DNA of 64,000 nucleotides from Achatina immaculata (GCA_009760885.1 CM019692.1:45693430-45757429); one strand, 5' to 3'. Shown: positions 22,111 through 33,425, numbered from the stretch's first letter. Notes: a model not told the origin generated them from the letters alone. Numbers and translations are program-made.

Positions 22111-22780
22111 GACAACATTCTAGCCGAAAGTTGCATCCGGAAACCAAAGTACCCACGTTAATTTATGACTTTATCAAAATGTCCCCAGATTGCTTTAGTC
22201 TGGCCAGCAACCTGTAGCATGGGTGTGTTCTCATATGAAGCCTAGCTCGTTGCTTAGATACGCTGAATACTTTCCTTGAAACAACGACTCCATTAAATAT
22301 ATTCACCAGTGGCATTAGCTGTTACATTTAGACTGACAGGGAGGTCATCATGCAGCGAACCAATGAAAATGCGAGATGCTGGTATTATTTTTTTAGAACG
22401 TAGATTTATTAACTCTTCCACTCTTACATTAATTTCTGTGATCTGTCAGAATAAATTTTATGAGAACTTTAGGTACAAAGAAACTGGAAGGCAGTTATTC
22501 TATGATTACAAGATGTGGGTTGAGTTAGAAATGTGCTATTTCTAATTTTATTTTTACTTTGCCTAAATAACGCCCTGAGTATTGATTCGCATAGGCGTGC
22601 AAGATCTATCAACCTTGCCAGTGCTGTTTCCAAGTGAAAGAGTTAAGAAACGAGGATTAATGTACTTACTGAAGAAGTGTGGGTTGACAGTTGAGAAAAT
22701 TTTCAAAAGATGTTCAAAACAGAGAAACAGATATTCACACATAAACAAGACAAATGAAATTTGTATTGCACTGATTTCTT
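22111..22780. other. intronic, no feature
   Basis: Last part of the second GPCR intron. No repeat or element recognised; the tract before 22802 is the pyrimidine-rich acceptor. Confidence 0.45.
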
Positions 22781-22802
22781 TTTCCTTCATTTTTTTGAGC
22801 AG

Positions 22803-23010
22803 GTACGTGTACAGGCAAGAACCAGAACCAAACGACCTGGCTGTCAATCAGAGTCTGCAGATCTTGTTCTACTTTTTCTTCGCCATAAACCCCATATTTC
22901 CCTTCTGCGTGTCCAAGAAGTTCCGGCGCAATGCTTCCATACTCCTCCGCAATGGCTGCTCTGTGGATTTATCTATGCGGCAGATTAGGCCGCCGTCATT
23001 AACGTTGTAG
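22803..23010 (+). CDS. rhodopsin-like GPCR, last exon (ECL3-TM7-tail)
   Basis: Acceptor 'ccttcatttttttgagcag' ends at 22802. Exon B supplies AG and this exon supplies G to complete an Arg codon, after which 69 codons run to the TAG at 23008-23010. Encoded order: YVYRQEPEPNDLAVN (loop 3), LQILFYFFFAINPIFPF (TM7), CVSKKFRRNASILL (helix 8, basic) and a short tail ending RPPSLTL. TM7 carries NPIFPF in place of the class A NPxxY, so the Asn-Pro is kept and the Tyr lost. The open frame upstream of 22803 is intron. A repeat array begins immediately after the stop. Confidence 0.88.
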
Positions 23011-23019
23011 GAGTCAGAC

Positions 23020-23440
23020 TTAAGAAGGATGTTCAGACAAAGTCTTGCCATTAGATGGAGACACACTACACGCTGGTTTCTGAAGTGAAAGAATGTTCTG
23101 TCTTCTTATAAGCCACACAGAGATCTGGGGAAAATATTCATTCAGAGATTTTGCCATTAGATGGAGACACTACACTGCTAATTCCTGAAGCGAACGAATG
23201 TTCTATCTTGTTGGAGGCCTCAGAAAGATATTCACAACCAGCGTCTTGCCAATAGACTGAGACGGTGCACTGCTGTTTTCTGAAGTGAAGGAATGTTCTG
23301 TCTTGTCGGAGGCCTCAGAAAGATCTGGGAAAGATATTCAGTCAGCGCCTTGTCATTAGATCGAGACAATAAACTGCTATTTTCTGAAATGAAGGAATGC
23401 TCTAACTTCTTGGAGACGCGAAAATAACTGCTCTCTGCTT
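23020..23440 (+). repeat. ~103-bp tandem repeat after the GPCR stop
   Basis: Four diverged copies, recognisable by 'gccattagatggagac' at about 23047, 23152, 23248 and 23353, plus 'gaatgttctgtctt' in each. If transcribed, it is the GPCR 3' UTR. No clear AATAAA was found within 200 bp of the stop. Confidence 0.85.
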
Positions 23441-23872
23441 TGTACAATGTAATTTCCACGGGCATTACATCACAACCCGGCCTGTAGTTTGAAAACAAAA
23501 ACTCACTGGCGTTTCGCCAGACACCATGAATCTTGGTAAGATAAGATACCATGATTATGGTATCTCATGGTAAGATAAGATGGTTTCACATAATATTCTG
23601 GAGTTTTTACTGTGAGAGCCAAGAGAAATGACAACTGCGGTAAAACTGGTTCCAGTAATGAAGGAAGATAGAGGTAAATCCGCTCTCCACCACAAAAATA
23701 GTAAACGACAGTGAAGAATAACGAAGATAACGCTTCGTTGTCCTGGAATAGCAAGGTTATTGCACCCTGTTATCAGCAAGGACCCTGGCCTGCTTATCAA
23801 CCACAGAACTTGCACGAAAGAATATAAACAGTAGTACAAATAAGGCACCCAGAGCAAACTCCTGTAGCATGC

Positions 23873-24236
23873 AGGAGTAGTATCTAGCATACATAGAACA
23901 CCACACAAAATAAGACTCATGTAGTATCTAGCATACATAAAACATCACAAAAAACAAGACTCATGTAGTATCTAGCATACATAAAACATCACAAAAAACA
24001 AGACTCATGTAGGATCCAGCATACATAAAACATCACGCAAAACAAGACTCATGTAGTATCTAGCATACATAAAACATCACGCAAAACAAGACTCATGTAG
24101 TATCTAGCATACACAGAACACTACATAAACCAAGACTCATGTAGTATCTAGAATTCATAGAACACCACATAAAACAAGACTCATGTAGTATCTAGAATTC
24201 ATAGAACACCACACAAAACATGACTCATGTAGTGTC
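23873..24236 (+). repeat. 44-bp minisatellite
   Basis: About eight copies of a unit starting 'atgtagtatctagcatacat'. Later copies carry 'ctagaattcat' in place of 'ctagcatacat'. Confidence 0.92.
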
Positions 24237-25005
24237 TGATCTGTAATAGAAAAGTAATCAATCAGTTCATTATTAAAAACTGGAACATTTAAGATTTACA
24301 TCCTTTCTCCTTCGCTCCAAAAAAGAAAAAAACAACAAAAAAACGCATTCTTTTCAGCTTCATCTCTTGCTCTTCAGCATTCTTCCCCATTTTCTCTCTC
24401 TTTCTCTCTCTCCATTCAGTCCACTCTCAAAAGAAAACTGTCTTGGGACCAATGGCATCCCCCGCCCAATTACATAATCCGCATAACTCAGCACGGCTGG
24501 TATTGAATAAAGTTCACGTTTTACTCACTACTTTTGGCTCGTTGCCAGAGATTAGCTTCAATCATCCTGACCAAAGTAGTAGGTATTTACTCCAGCCATA
24601 TAATGTGGCTTATGGGCAAAGATATAAAATCTGGCAAATCTACTGGACACCCATCAAAACAGACTAATTATATATGTTACATACACTATATATTACGCAA
24701 TGGTGAACTCATATCAAACATATCATCCTCAAAGCTATCTATATGTGAAAATTCTAATCCTTGCTGATTACTCTGACACTGTTTTCATATAAATAAATTC
24801 GCCTTAGACAATGTATTGTTATGTTTAAACTGACAATAACAGAATTGAAACACCCTATATAATTACACTAAAGAAGTACAGCGCATGCGTGCTGTGTAGG
24901 CAGAAAGGAAATCCGGTAGGCCAGATCATAGAACTTTTAGGTGGAAGTACCAAACGGAAAGTGATAATGATAAATATATTGTTTAAGTGGTCTCAGCAGG
25001 CCTTA
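24237..25005. other. intergenic, no feature
   Basis: AT-rich spacer between the convergent genes. Nothing recognised. Confidence 0.45.
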
Positions 25006-25009
25006 TAAT

Positions 25010-25430
25010 GGACACGGAGCTGAAGTTATTATATATGTGTGTGGCTGTGTGTTTGTATGTGTTTGATAGTGTGTGTGTGTTTGTTTACAGGTGTTTGACT
25101 GTAAGTGTGTACAGGCTGCTTGATAGTGTGTGTGTGCATTTCTGTGTTTGTTTATAGATGATTGATTTTTGTTTATAGATGATTGATTTTTGTTTATAGA
25201 TCATTGATTTTTGTTTATAGATCATTGATTTTTGTTTATAGATGATTGATTGTATGTGTGTATAGTCTGCTTGATAGTGTGTGTGCATTTATGTGTTTGT
25301 TTATAGATGATTGATTGTATGTGTGTGTTTGTCTGTAAGTGTTTCATTGCATATGGATGTCTATGTATTTGTCTTTGGATGTTTAATTGTGCGTGTAAGT
25401 CTCTTTGTTTGTTTATACATGTTTGCATGT
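25010..25430 (+). repeat. TG-rich degenerate repeat with 21-bp units
   Basis: (TG)n-like DNA with five near-identical 21-bp copies of 'gatgattgatttttgtttata' at 25148-25250. Confidence 0.85.
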
Positions 25431-25549
25431 GCTATTATCTTGTAATAATTGATCACTAACTGCAGTTGTAGCACAATTTTCTTTTCCAGATTGTCGCAGA
25501 TCACTTAGTATCACTAGCCTGTGTCTAAATTATTTCATCGGAACGGCAA

Positions 25550-25576
25550 TAGACAGACAGACAGACAGACAGACAG
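25550..25576 (+). repeat. (GACA)n microsatellite
   Basis: Six to seven tetranucleotides of 'gaca' (as acag). Confidence 0.85.
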
Positions 25577-25729
25577 ATAAAATTATTTCAGTTGTTCAAC
25601 ATTGCTGCTGTATTATTGCTTGTTTTGCATAGAACAATGGAATGAACGAAGGAATAAACGACAAGGCTTTATTTGCTGTTTCATATGTCAGTCCTTAAAT
25701 ATGTGTATGTGTGCGTGAGGTAGAGGGGA

Positions 25730-25730
<1 letters not shown>

Positions 25731-25766
<36 letters not shown>

Positions 25767-25770
25767 AAGA
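25731..25770 (+). repeat. (GAAA)n(GA)n microsatellite
   Basis: gaaagaaagaaa followed by gagagagaga. Confidence 0.85.
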
Positions 25771-26105
25771 AATGCAAGTATCTTTAAATATGTGTAGTCC
25801 CAGGTGTATGTTGATATGTATGAGAGTTTAAATAACCTGTATGTTGTGTTCTGAAACCTAAAGTTAAAAATAAACCGTTTTCACACACATACACTTTAAA
25901 TACCCCATTATATGAAGCAAATCGTCGAGCCCTATCAAGACGTCTATTTGTCCCCTCAACAACCGAAAGGTATACGAGGAAGGAGATAAGACAAGATAAG
26001 AAGTACACGAGTGTACAGTTATATACGCGACGTTTGAGACTCTGATTCCTCAAGAATTTTATATCATATCTTTCAGCTGCTTTCATTAAAGATCGGTATT
26101 CCTTG

Positions 26106-26370
26106 TCAAGGGTGTCTGGGTGGCGAAGTGGTTAGTGCACTGGTCTCTCATGGCGAAGGTCGGGGGTTCGAATCCGGCCGGCGGCACCCCTGTCACCCAG
26201 CTGTAGAAATGGGTACTCGACTTCTTCTGGAGTTGAGAAAGGAAAGGCAGTCAGGCGTGATACTGACCATATCACCCTCTAGTGTGCTGACAGGTCAAGG
26301 AAAATATGGGGACTAACATCATATCCCTATGTGCTTCCAAGGCATGACAGGGTCACCTTTACCTATTCCT
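26106..26370 (+). mobile_element. tRNA-derived SINE (SINE-A), intact copy
   Basis: tRNA-like head with box A 'tggcgaagtggttagtgc' (26131) and box B 'gggttcgaatcc' (26165). A body follows with 'ctgtagaaatgggtactcga', 'gagaaaggaaaggcagtc', the core 'gatactgaccatatcac', 'ctagtgtgctgacaggtcaa' and an end 'ccaaggcatgacagggtcac'. The body from the core onward is homologous to SINE-B although the heads differ. Confidence 0.85.
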
Positions 26371-26734
26371 TGTCAAAAAGCGAAATTTCCAGTTCAGCGA
26401 AGGAGAAACTTTCAACCAAAAATCATCATCAGCATTACTCTGTGTCGATGACTGTTGGGAATTTCGTCCGCGTTTGCACCATTTGTTTTCGCAGATCACT
26501 CTGCGAGACTGAATCTAGTCCATCTTTTTTATGTTGTCCACCAATTTATATCGTTGTTCTTCTCTTCTTTTTTTTTCCTTCTATATTTCCCTCTAGTTTG
26601 GTTTTCATTACTGGGCTAAACCTCTTGATATGACCGAAATATTTTAACTGTCTGGTTCTGTGGTTTTTTTTTCTCTCATTATTCCCCTTCTCAGTTTCGG
26701 GTGATTTAGTTCTTTGTTTTTTTTTCTTTAATAT
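26371..26734. other. intergenic, no feature
   Basis: T-rich stretches near 26560-26590 and 26720-26735. A minus-strand resemblance to LINE 3' sequence is too weak to assign. Confidence 0.4.
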
Positions 26735-27175
26735 AATTTAATTTGCCTATCTTGTTATATGGAAGTGAATCATGCACAATACGCAGGTCTGCACAAAAGT
26801 CATTGGAAGCAGCAGAAATGTGGTTTATTAGGAGAATGTTGCGAATCCCCCGGACAGCAAAAATAACTAATGAAGAATGTATGAGAAGAGCTGGAGAGAC
26901 AAAAAAAATCTTGCCAAAAAGATAAGAGAGAAACAATGTACTTTCATGGGACATGCAATGAGAAGAGGAGGCATTGAAAATATTATAACAACAGGAAAAA
27001 TAGAAGGAAGAAGATCAAGAGGAAGACCAAGAGAAATTATACTGGACAGTCTGACGGGATGGTATGAGAGGAGATCACCAACTGAGTTGATGTCCTGCAT
27101 GAAGGATCGTGTACTCTGGAGAAGCATAATAGCCAACGCCAGTCGGCACGGCACCTGATGATGATGATGATGATG
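26735..27175 (+). mobile_element. LINE family 2, RT C-terminus, (GAT)n tail
   Basis: Near-twin of the minus copy at 5352-5890. ILLYGSESCTIRRSAQKSLE, EMWFIRRMLRIPRTAKITNE, CTFMGHAMRRGGIENIITTG, EGRRSRGRPREIILDSLTGW and WRSIIANASRHGT lead to a stop and (GATG)n at about 27156-27173. A one-base shift near 26905 splits the frame. Confidence 0.9.
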
Positions 27176-27599
27176 TTATTCGGAACATCCACATTTGGAG
27201 TATATCAGTTCTGTTCCATATTGTTTTCTTTAATGTCCTTGCATCTGGGCTGGGCTAGTTTCAACTACTGATATTTTCAAACCTTCCGGTCGTATGTGAG
27301 TGTTCATTATTTCACTTTAGAAAAGAAAATGCAGACCTGTTTTCCTGGGATATCACTGTCTGTTAAGACATTTGAGAAATGTCTTATTAAGACATACTAG
27401 AAGTGTTTCATATATCATGAACAAAATCCTCAATGTCTTTATTGGATCTGTCTTGTAATGAGAGATGCTGAGCTGGTGTTCTAATGAAACGTAGATTATT
27501 TATTTCCTATTTTGTAGATTAGAAACAAGAGAAAGTATTTTCTAAACAAAAATTCTCTAAATGTCATGCTCACCATATGGTTTATTGATGACGTTAAAG
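27176..27599. other. intergenic, no feature
   Basis: No element recognised. Confidence 0.4.
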
Positions 27600-27895
27600 A
27601 AAAAAAAGTAAAATCCCCGTTTCCTTGCCATTAAGGCACATTGGGGATACGGTGTTAGGCACGTTTTTTCCAAGACCTTCGGCACATGAAAGTGTGATGT
27701 GGTCAGTATCAGGCCTGGCAGCTTACCTTCCCAGATCTATCTAGTGCCTATTTTTACAGGCTGGATGAACTCCGGGCCTTTTTATTAGGTGTGTGACAGA
27801 AAAAAAGATTTTAAAAATTCCCACTTCTGGGACTCGAACCCGGTCCCACTGGATTAGTATACCGAGCTCCTAATCACTCATCTAACCAGGCCGAC
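27600..27895 (-). mobile_element. tRNA-derived SINE (SINE-B)
   Basis: Minus-strand head 'ggcctggttagatgagtgat' and box B 'gggttcgagtcccagaag'. Body with 'actgaccacatcacactttc', 'tgccgaaggtcttgg' and 'cgtatccccaatgtgcctta', ending in poly-A/T near 27605. Full-length partner of 3165-3468 and 52985-53262. Confidence 0.85.
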
Positions 27896-28440
27896 TTATT
27901 TATCACGTGGTCGTTTAATTTCGAGATGGATAATTTTCGGTCCGAGATGGTCGCCTCCGAAAGACTTTACCATGACGAGTGCTTCCACAGTTGTTGCCAT
28001 TAACCCGCTGTTAAGTGTTATATCTCCCCTCCCCCTCTTAATTTCTCAAACATAAAACCATTAAATAAAAACAAAACCATAAAAACTAAAGACACAAATA
28101 TTGTTTATTTAATATTCTATTTGTCGGTTTTGTTTCCTTCAGACATTAGTTTTTTGTTTCCACCCCGCCCCCCCCCCTTTTTTCCTATATTATGAATACT
28201 ATTTGAAATTTATTCTGCAAAGTGATACGTTGTTACGCTGATAGTTTAAACGTGAATACATTATTATTTTCTCGTAAACAAATAAGTAAACGTTGCTTCT
28301 CTAGGAAAACTTTGACTCAGGTTTGTAGCATTAGAACTTCCGCCTCTGTCACCCCACCACGGAATAGAAAGCACCCCCCACCCCACCCCACCCCCACCCC
28401 CTGATGCTCTGATTATCCATTCTAAGTGAGATTTATCTCT
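27896..28440. other. intergenic, no feature
   Basis: Includes poly-C runs at 28165-28180 and 28375-28400. Nothing else recognised. Confidence 0.4.
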
Positions 28441-28489
28441 AGGACTGCAGGGGTAGACTCAGCAGCACATGGGGCGATCTTGGCTGTAG

Positions 28490-28716
28490 AAGTGAGCAAC
28501 GACGACGACGAAGAAGAAGTAGAAGTAAGAAGACGAAAAAGTAAGAAGTAAGAAGAAGTAAGAAGAAGAAGAAGAAGTAAGAAGAAGAAGTAAGAAGAAG
28601 AAGAAGAAGTAAGAAGAAAAAGAAGAAGAAGTAAGAAGAAGAAGAAGAAGTAAGAAGAAAAAGAAGAAGTAGTAAGAAGAAGAGAAGAAGTAAGAAGAAG
28701 AAGAAGTAAGAAGAAG

Positions 28717-28752
<36 letters not shown>

Positions 28753-28795
28753 AGAAGAAGAAGCAAGAAGAAGTAAGAAGAAGAAGAAGAAGAAT
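28490..28795 (+). repeat. (GAA)n with GTAA spacers
   Basis: About 300 bp of gaagaag blocks separated by gtaagaag. Preceded at 28445-28490 by 'ggctgtagaagtgagcaac', similar to the sequence before the (GAA)n at 31470, so it may be the tail of the same element type. The Leu/Ser/Phe reverse frames are artefacts. Confidence 0.9.
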
Positions 28796-29044
28796 TAGTG
28801 GTTTATTCACGAAGACCTTAATACAGATATAGAACGGCGAAACATGCATGTTTCTTGCTTTAAAATATGGCATGTCTAATGAGACACGGATTTGTACTAT
28901 TAAAACTGGTTTATCAAAGGACGCCCTGACACATTTCTGCAACGTTAAAACTGGTTTATCTAAGAAAATCTTAATATACCAGGTTTGGTACTGATAAATA
29001 CTGTTTCCCTCATGCCATCCGAATGAAATATAAATGAACCACAG

Positions 29045-29195
29045 CTCTTTCTCCGAACCTTTAGGTGCCTAAGGTACATGGGGCTTCCGCAAGTGTTTTC
29101 CACGAACGCCAGTCCTTCGCCTTTTTTCTTGCTCTTTCCCAGGTGAGCCCTAACTCGACATCCTCTCCACGTCTACTTTGGTCTACCCTCACTCG
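29045..29195 (-). mobile_element. LINE family 1, short 3' fragment
   Basis: 'cgaacctttaggtgcct', 'ggcttccgcaagtgttttcc' and 'gcgttcgtgg'-type sequence match 2240-2340. The minus-strand frame keeps LTWERARKKAKDWRSW. Confidence 0.75.
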
Positions 29196-29479
29196 TGTTT
29201 CCCAAGAACCATAACTCAAAGTACTAGAATTAACCGCTTTAAATTTGCCATTCACCCAGGCCCAAGGTACTTTAATTAATCAACTTAGAAGTACCAGAGT
29301 ACTAGATTTACTCACTATAAACGCGCGATAATCCGTTAGTACCAGAATTAGGTAAAATAATTTCACCGTGTAACAAAGCTGCCTTTGTCTCTAGAACAGA
29401 GCAGTATAGATAGTCTATGTAAACAAGATACAGTGACAAACAACATCCTCATAGGAAGATAGAGAAAAGAATAGGAGTG

Positions 29480-29985
29480 GCAGACATACAGTCAACACTA
29501 TGAAGCCAGTGCTGATATCCACGAATCTATCCATAACAACAAGACTGGAATTTGTAACGTGCTATATCCATTCTGTTCTACTGTATGGAGCAGAAACCTG
29601 GACTCTAATCAAGAAGTCAGAGAGAAAGATTAATGCAGCAGAAATGTGGATATACAGAAAACTAGCCCATATATCATGGAGAATGAAAAGTAACAAATGC
29701 AGTAGTTTTAGAACAGCTCCAGTTGCAACGAGAACTTCTCAAAGGAATAATGATCAAGAAAACAAAATACTTTGGTCGTATCAAAAGCCATAACAATACA
29801 CTGAAGACCATACTGGAAGGAAAAGTGGAAAGAAAAAGAGCAAGAGGTAGACAGAGATGCAGGTGGGAAGATAACCTACGAGAATGGACTGGAAACAGTC
29901 CGACTGAATGGAACATCAAGGCTAGGGAGAAGAATAAACGGGAGAGTCAATCTTCGTTCTGGAGATGGCACATGATGATGATGAA
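29480..29985 (+). mobile_element. LINE family 2-related RT C-terminus
   Basis: TRLEFVTCYIHSVLLYGAET, WTLIKKSERKINAAEMWIYR, then after a frameshift LLKGIMIKKTKYFGRIKSHN, VERKRARGRQRCRWEDNLRE and RESQSSFWRWH, followed by (GAT)n. Related to but distinct from family 2 copies at 5.4 and 26.7 kb. Confidence 0.8.
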
Positions 29986-30029
29986 ACAATGTATAATAGT
30001 ATCTAAGGGGTTCTAAGGACTGCAAACGC

Positions 30030-31478
30030 GCCACAAACAGCCTCTGGCAGTCAAGTCCAGCTCCTGGCCTTCCCGTGGCAGAACTGTTTAAACTGACAGG
30101 AGAAGGGGCGAGGGCGAATATCTGGCGCCTGAAAACCAGTTACTTAGGGTAGATGAGTGTCACGTTTGGTAGCTCATCTGCCGCTGTTGGCGAGATCTTC
30201 AGCTGCCGTGCGTGGAGCGGTGCTCTTCCCGGCCAATGAAGAAATTTGCAAATGAGGTTGCCGCGCAGCATCACTGCGGAAAAGGTGGTTGAAAGAATAA
30301 AGCGAAGCAAACAGTCAAATCACGGCACCTCTGGTCTGGAGGTCGGCCACGTCCTGAGTGCAGTCATATCGTGTGAAATGCATGAACCGGTTTGTCCCAG
30401 AGGTTAAGTCACTGCTGGCTTGACTTTTCAAATGCCGCGCGTGGAGTGAAGCTCCTCCCGGTTAAGGAAGTAAATGCGGAAATAAAGGTTGCTGTGCGGC
30501 GCCGATGGGAAAAGGTGGTGGAAAGTGAAGTTTAACCTGGTATGTCCAGTAGTATCGCTACGAGAGCTATACCACGGCACCTCTGCTCTAGAGGCCGCCT
30601 ACGTCCGAAATACACCTACACTGGTGAAATATGCCTAAACCGGCACACACCAGGGGTGGAACTCGATGGCTAGACATGTCATGCCACCTCCGCTCTAGAG
30701 GTCGGTAACGCCTGATAAACACCCATACTGGTGAATTTTGCCTAAACCGGCTCATACCAGGGGTGAATCTTGAAGGCTATGAATGTCACAGTACCTCTGC
30801 CCTAGAGGTCGGTCCCGTCCCAAACATGCCCATACTGGGAAATGCCTAAACCGGCTCAACCCAGGGGTAGAAGTCACTAGTGGCGAGGATTCGTCCTCCT
30901 GGACAAAAGCTCCATCCTGGTCACAACTAGGAAGGGTAGCGGCCACGACCGCAAAATGCTGAAGTCGGAGACACTGGACCAGGGAAGTCTAGATAGGCAA
31001 CCACCTCTCACCCGGCGGGGATGTCTGCGTATCCTAATCACGCTGAGGTTTTCCGGTGAGAAAGTCCAACCCTGGACTGGATGGGCAACCACCTCTCACC
31101 CGGCGGTGATACACGGGTATCTCATAACACGTCGAGGTTTTCCGGTGAGAAAGTCCAACTCTGTCCTGGGTGGGCTAACGCCTCTCACCCAGCGGGGATG
31201 CACTGATATTCCAAACACGTCGAGGTCTTCCGGTGAGAAAGTCCAACCCTAGACCAAACTGGTGCAATGAAAACCACGGTGTCACGCAATCCCGCTTCCG
31301 AGACCCACCAAGAATACAGGCTAAAGCACTGTGATACTCTGAACCCCTTGTGGTCCTTCGTGGAACTCATGTGGTCTATTTTGGACCACACAGGGGACCA
31401 CCGGACCTAACGAGGACCACATGTGTGAATTCAGTAGGTTCACAGTGCGGTTTTTGGTGGTAGAAGTGAACGAAGAAG

Positions 31479-31510
<32 letters not shown>
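30030..31510 (+). repeat. complex repeat block with three unit types
   Basis: GC-richer than its surroundings. 30195-30300 and 30425-30525 are imperfect copies ('cgcgtggagtgaagctcctc' type) about 230 bp apart. From about 30560 to 30880 come three copies of roughly 110 bp marked by 'ctctagaggtcgg' and 'gcctaaaccggctca'. From about 30985 to 31250 come three to four copies of about 105 bp marked by 'cgaggttttccggtgagaaa' and 'cacctctcaccc'. The block closes with 'tggtggtagaagtgaacgaa' and (GAA)n at 31470-31508. It looks like one large repetitive element, but no protein motif was found. Confidence 0.6.
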
Positions 31511-31562
31511 TCTAAGGCACACATATTAAAAAAAAAGAATATTTGGATGTTTGATAATCAAT

Positions 31563-31568
31563 TTTAAT
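31563..31568 (-). promoter_or_regulatory. possible poly(A) signal ATTAAA
   Basis: ATTAAA on the minus strand about 120 bp beyond the stop of the cysteine-domain gene. A variant hexamer in AT-rich DNA, so weak evidence. Confidence 0.2.
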
Positions 31569-31684
31569 TATATCCAGAAAGAAATGTTTAACTAGACTGA
31601 ATGTTAATAAACACTGCTTAGATTCAAGAATTTGGATGGTTATAATATAGCAATCCTCGACAAGGTCCTCGGTTTCTGGGATAT

Positions 31685-31911
31685 TCAGGCGTGGCACACG
31701 AGGAACTTGCCCCTGCAGCCGTTAATGGCGTGAACTTTGAACCCGCTGGAGAAGAAAGTCTTGCCCTCTTCGCATTCGTCATCGGAGAGTTCAGTTTGAA
31801 GGGTTATGCTTTGGACGTAAGCCGGCTCACCACTTCTGTTGGTAATTCTTTTAGAGTCAGGTTCGTTTGGCCCCCAGCTCTCCAAGGTCACCTTCACGCA
31901 GGTACGGCGTG
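31685..31911 (-). CDS. four-Cys domain protein, terminal exon (domain 5)
   Basis: Acceptor 'actctgtctccccag' (minus) precedes 31911. Entered in phase 1, 75 codons run to TGA at 31687-31685. Domain 5 reads RRTCVKVTLESWGP at its start, VQSITLQTELSD in the middle, then ECEEGKTFFSSG and NGCRGKFLVCHA, with the stop two residues after the last Cys. Cysteine spacing is C-x41-C-x18-C-x6-C, the same pattern as the four upstream domain exons. Function is unknown; the paired cysteines suggest an extracellular or secreted protein. It ends the gene, convergent with the GPCR. Confidence 0.85.
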
Positions 31912-32460
31912 CTGGGGAGACAGAGTATTTTGTTATTTTCTTTTAACGGAATTTAGGTCATTCAGATTATCAAGACATTTTTCCTTTCACCCATCATGGC
32001 TCATCTGTCATATTTTAGAACTTCTCATGTATCATTTATTACAACGACTTTCATTTCATTCATTAGAATATCTCTATTTTAGTTTATTAGAACTTTATAT
32101 GTCTGGGGTTTTTTTTATTTATCGAATGCATATTCTTATATTTATTAGAATGTCTGCCCAGTTGATCAAAAGTCCTTTGTCTTGTTAGAACGTCTTCATT
32201 TGCTGAAATTTTCAGCATCTGTCTGTTGTTGTGTTGAAGTACGTTAATGGATTGTCTTTCTTGTCACTTACGGGATTTCAATCTTTTTTTTTTTCATCGT
32301 CTTTAATTTCATTTATTTCTACTCTTTTCTTTCCCATGGCGTCTCTGTTCTCTCATTTCCTGTTATATCGTAAATTTCATTTACTTTTTTATTAACATGT
32401 ATTAAATTTATTGACTTTGTAAATATATTTTTAATAAAATTTTTAATTTAAATAGAAATA
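31912..32460. other. intron, AT-rich, no feature
   Basis: First part (on the + strand) of the intron between domain exons 4 and 5. T-rich up to 32460, with no element recognised. Confidence 0.5.
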
Positions 32461-32462
32461 AA

Positions 32463-32698
32463 CGGATGCGTTACGTTTACTAAGAGTACACACTCCCAGT
32501 GGCAACGTACGGATGCGTTACGTTTACTAAGAGTACACATTCCCAGTGCCAACGTACGGATGTGTTACGTTTACTAAGAGTACACACTCCCAGTGCCAAC
32601 GTACGGATACGTTACGTTTACTAAGAGTACACACTCCCAGTGGCAACGTACGGATGCGTTACGTTTACTAAGAGTACACACTCCCAGTGCCAACGTAC
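32463..32698 (+). repeat. 47-bp minisatellite fused to a LINE junction
   Basis: Five copies of a 47-bp unit starting 'gtacggatgcgttacgttta'. The segment 'gtgccaacgtacggatgcg' in each unit is also the first coding sequence of the LINE that begins here (codons for TYG of the RT motif), so the unit spans the LINE's 5' truncation point. Confidence 0.9.
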
Positions 32699-33115
32699 GG
32701 ATGCGAAACATGGACGCTTAACAAATCACTAGAAAAGAGACTAACAGCATTTGAAATGAAATGTTACAGAAGGGCACCTAAAATATCATGGATAGAACGA
32801 AAATCAAATAAAGAGATATTGATGGGATCAGGTGTCGCAGAAAACTGGCTCGTTAACACCAAGAAAATTAGAAAGCTGAGATACTTCGGCCACATCAAGA
32901 GACACAACAGCTTGGAGAGGTTGGTAGTAGAAGGCATAAGTGCCCGACAAAAGAGAAAAAGGACGACCTCGCCGCAGATGGACTCAGGACATTACGGAAA
33001 GTCTGAATGTGTCATTGCAAGACGCCGACCAACTTGCTCAAGACCGTATTGTATTATGGGAAGATGTGAGATGGACAGCGTTCTGGAAAGAACATGTCAC
33101 ATGAATGAATGAAAA
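32690..33115 (+). mobile_element. LINE family 6, RT C-terminus, (AATG)n tail
   Basis: PTYGCETWTLNKSLEKRLTA, FEMKCYRRAPKISWIERKSN, AENWLVNTKKIRKLRYFGHI and SLERLVVEGISARQKRKR, then the frame is lost within the GRP-RRW region. 3' end 'catgaatgaatg'. Related to family 3 but with different termini. Confidence 0.85.
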
Positions 33116-33164
33116 TAAACGTTATTGTTAGGTCTATGGAAATTAAGCCCTTTCTGAAAGTTTT

Positions 33165-33425
33165 TTATGATGAAAGTTTTTATGATGAACGTTTTTATGA
33201 TGAAAGCTATCAAGTGGAACACAACAGGCCGAAGAAAAAGAGGCAGACCGCGTGAAACTCTGAAGAGGACATTATTAAGAGAGGCCAAATTAACAGGTAT
33301 AAAATCCTTTGATGAGGTTGAAAGACTCGCCGAAGACAGGAAAAATTGGCGAACTACTTTGCGAGCCCTATGTGACGTTTAACGGCACGGGAAGGATATA
33401 AGATATAAGATAAGATAAGAAATAT
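33165..33425 (+). mobile_element. LINE family 4, 3' end, (GATAA)n tail
   Basis: KAIKWNTTGRRKRGRPRETL, KRTLLREAKLTGIKSFDEVE and RKNWRTTLRALCDV followed by stop, 'cggcacgggaagg', and a run of gataagataaga. The family's 3' end is shared with 43432-43960. Confidence 0.85.

Noticed and set aside
26106..26195. Free-standing tRNA gene
   Set aside because: Box A and B are present but the sequence continues into a SINE body found in other copies; the stem pairing looks poor.
31691..32188. 165-codon plus-strand frame
   Set aside because: It is the antisense shadow of domain exon 5 followed by AT-rich intron.
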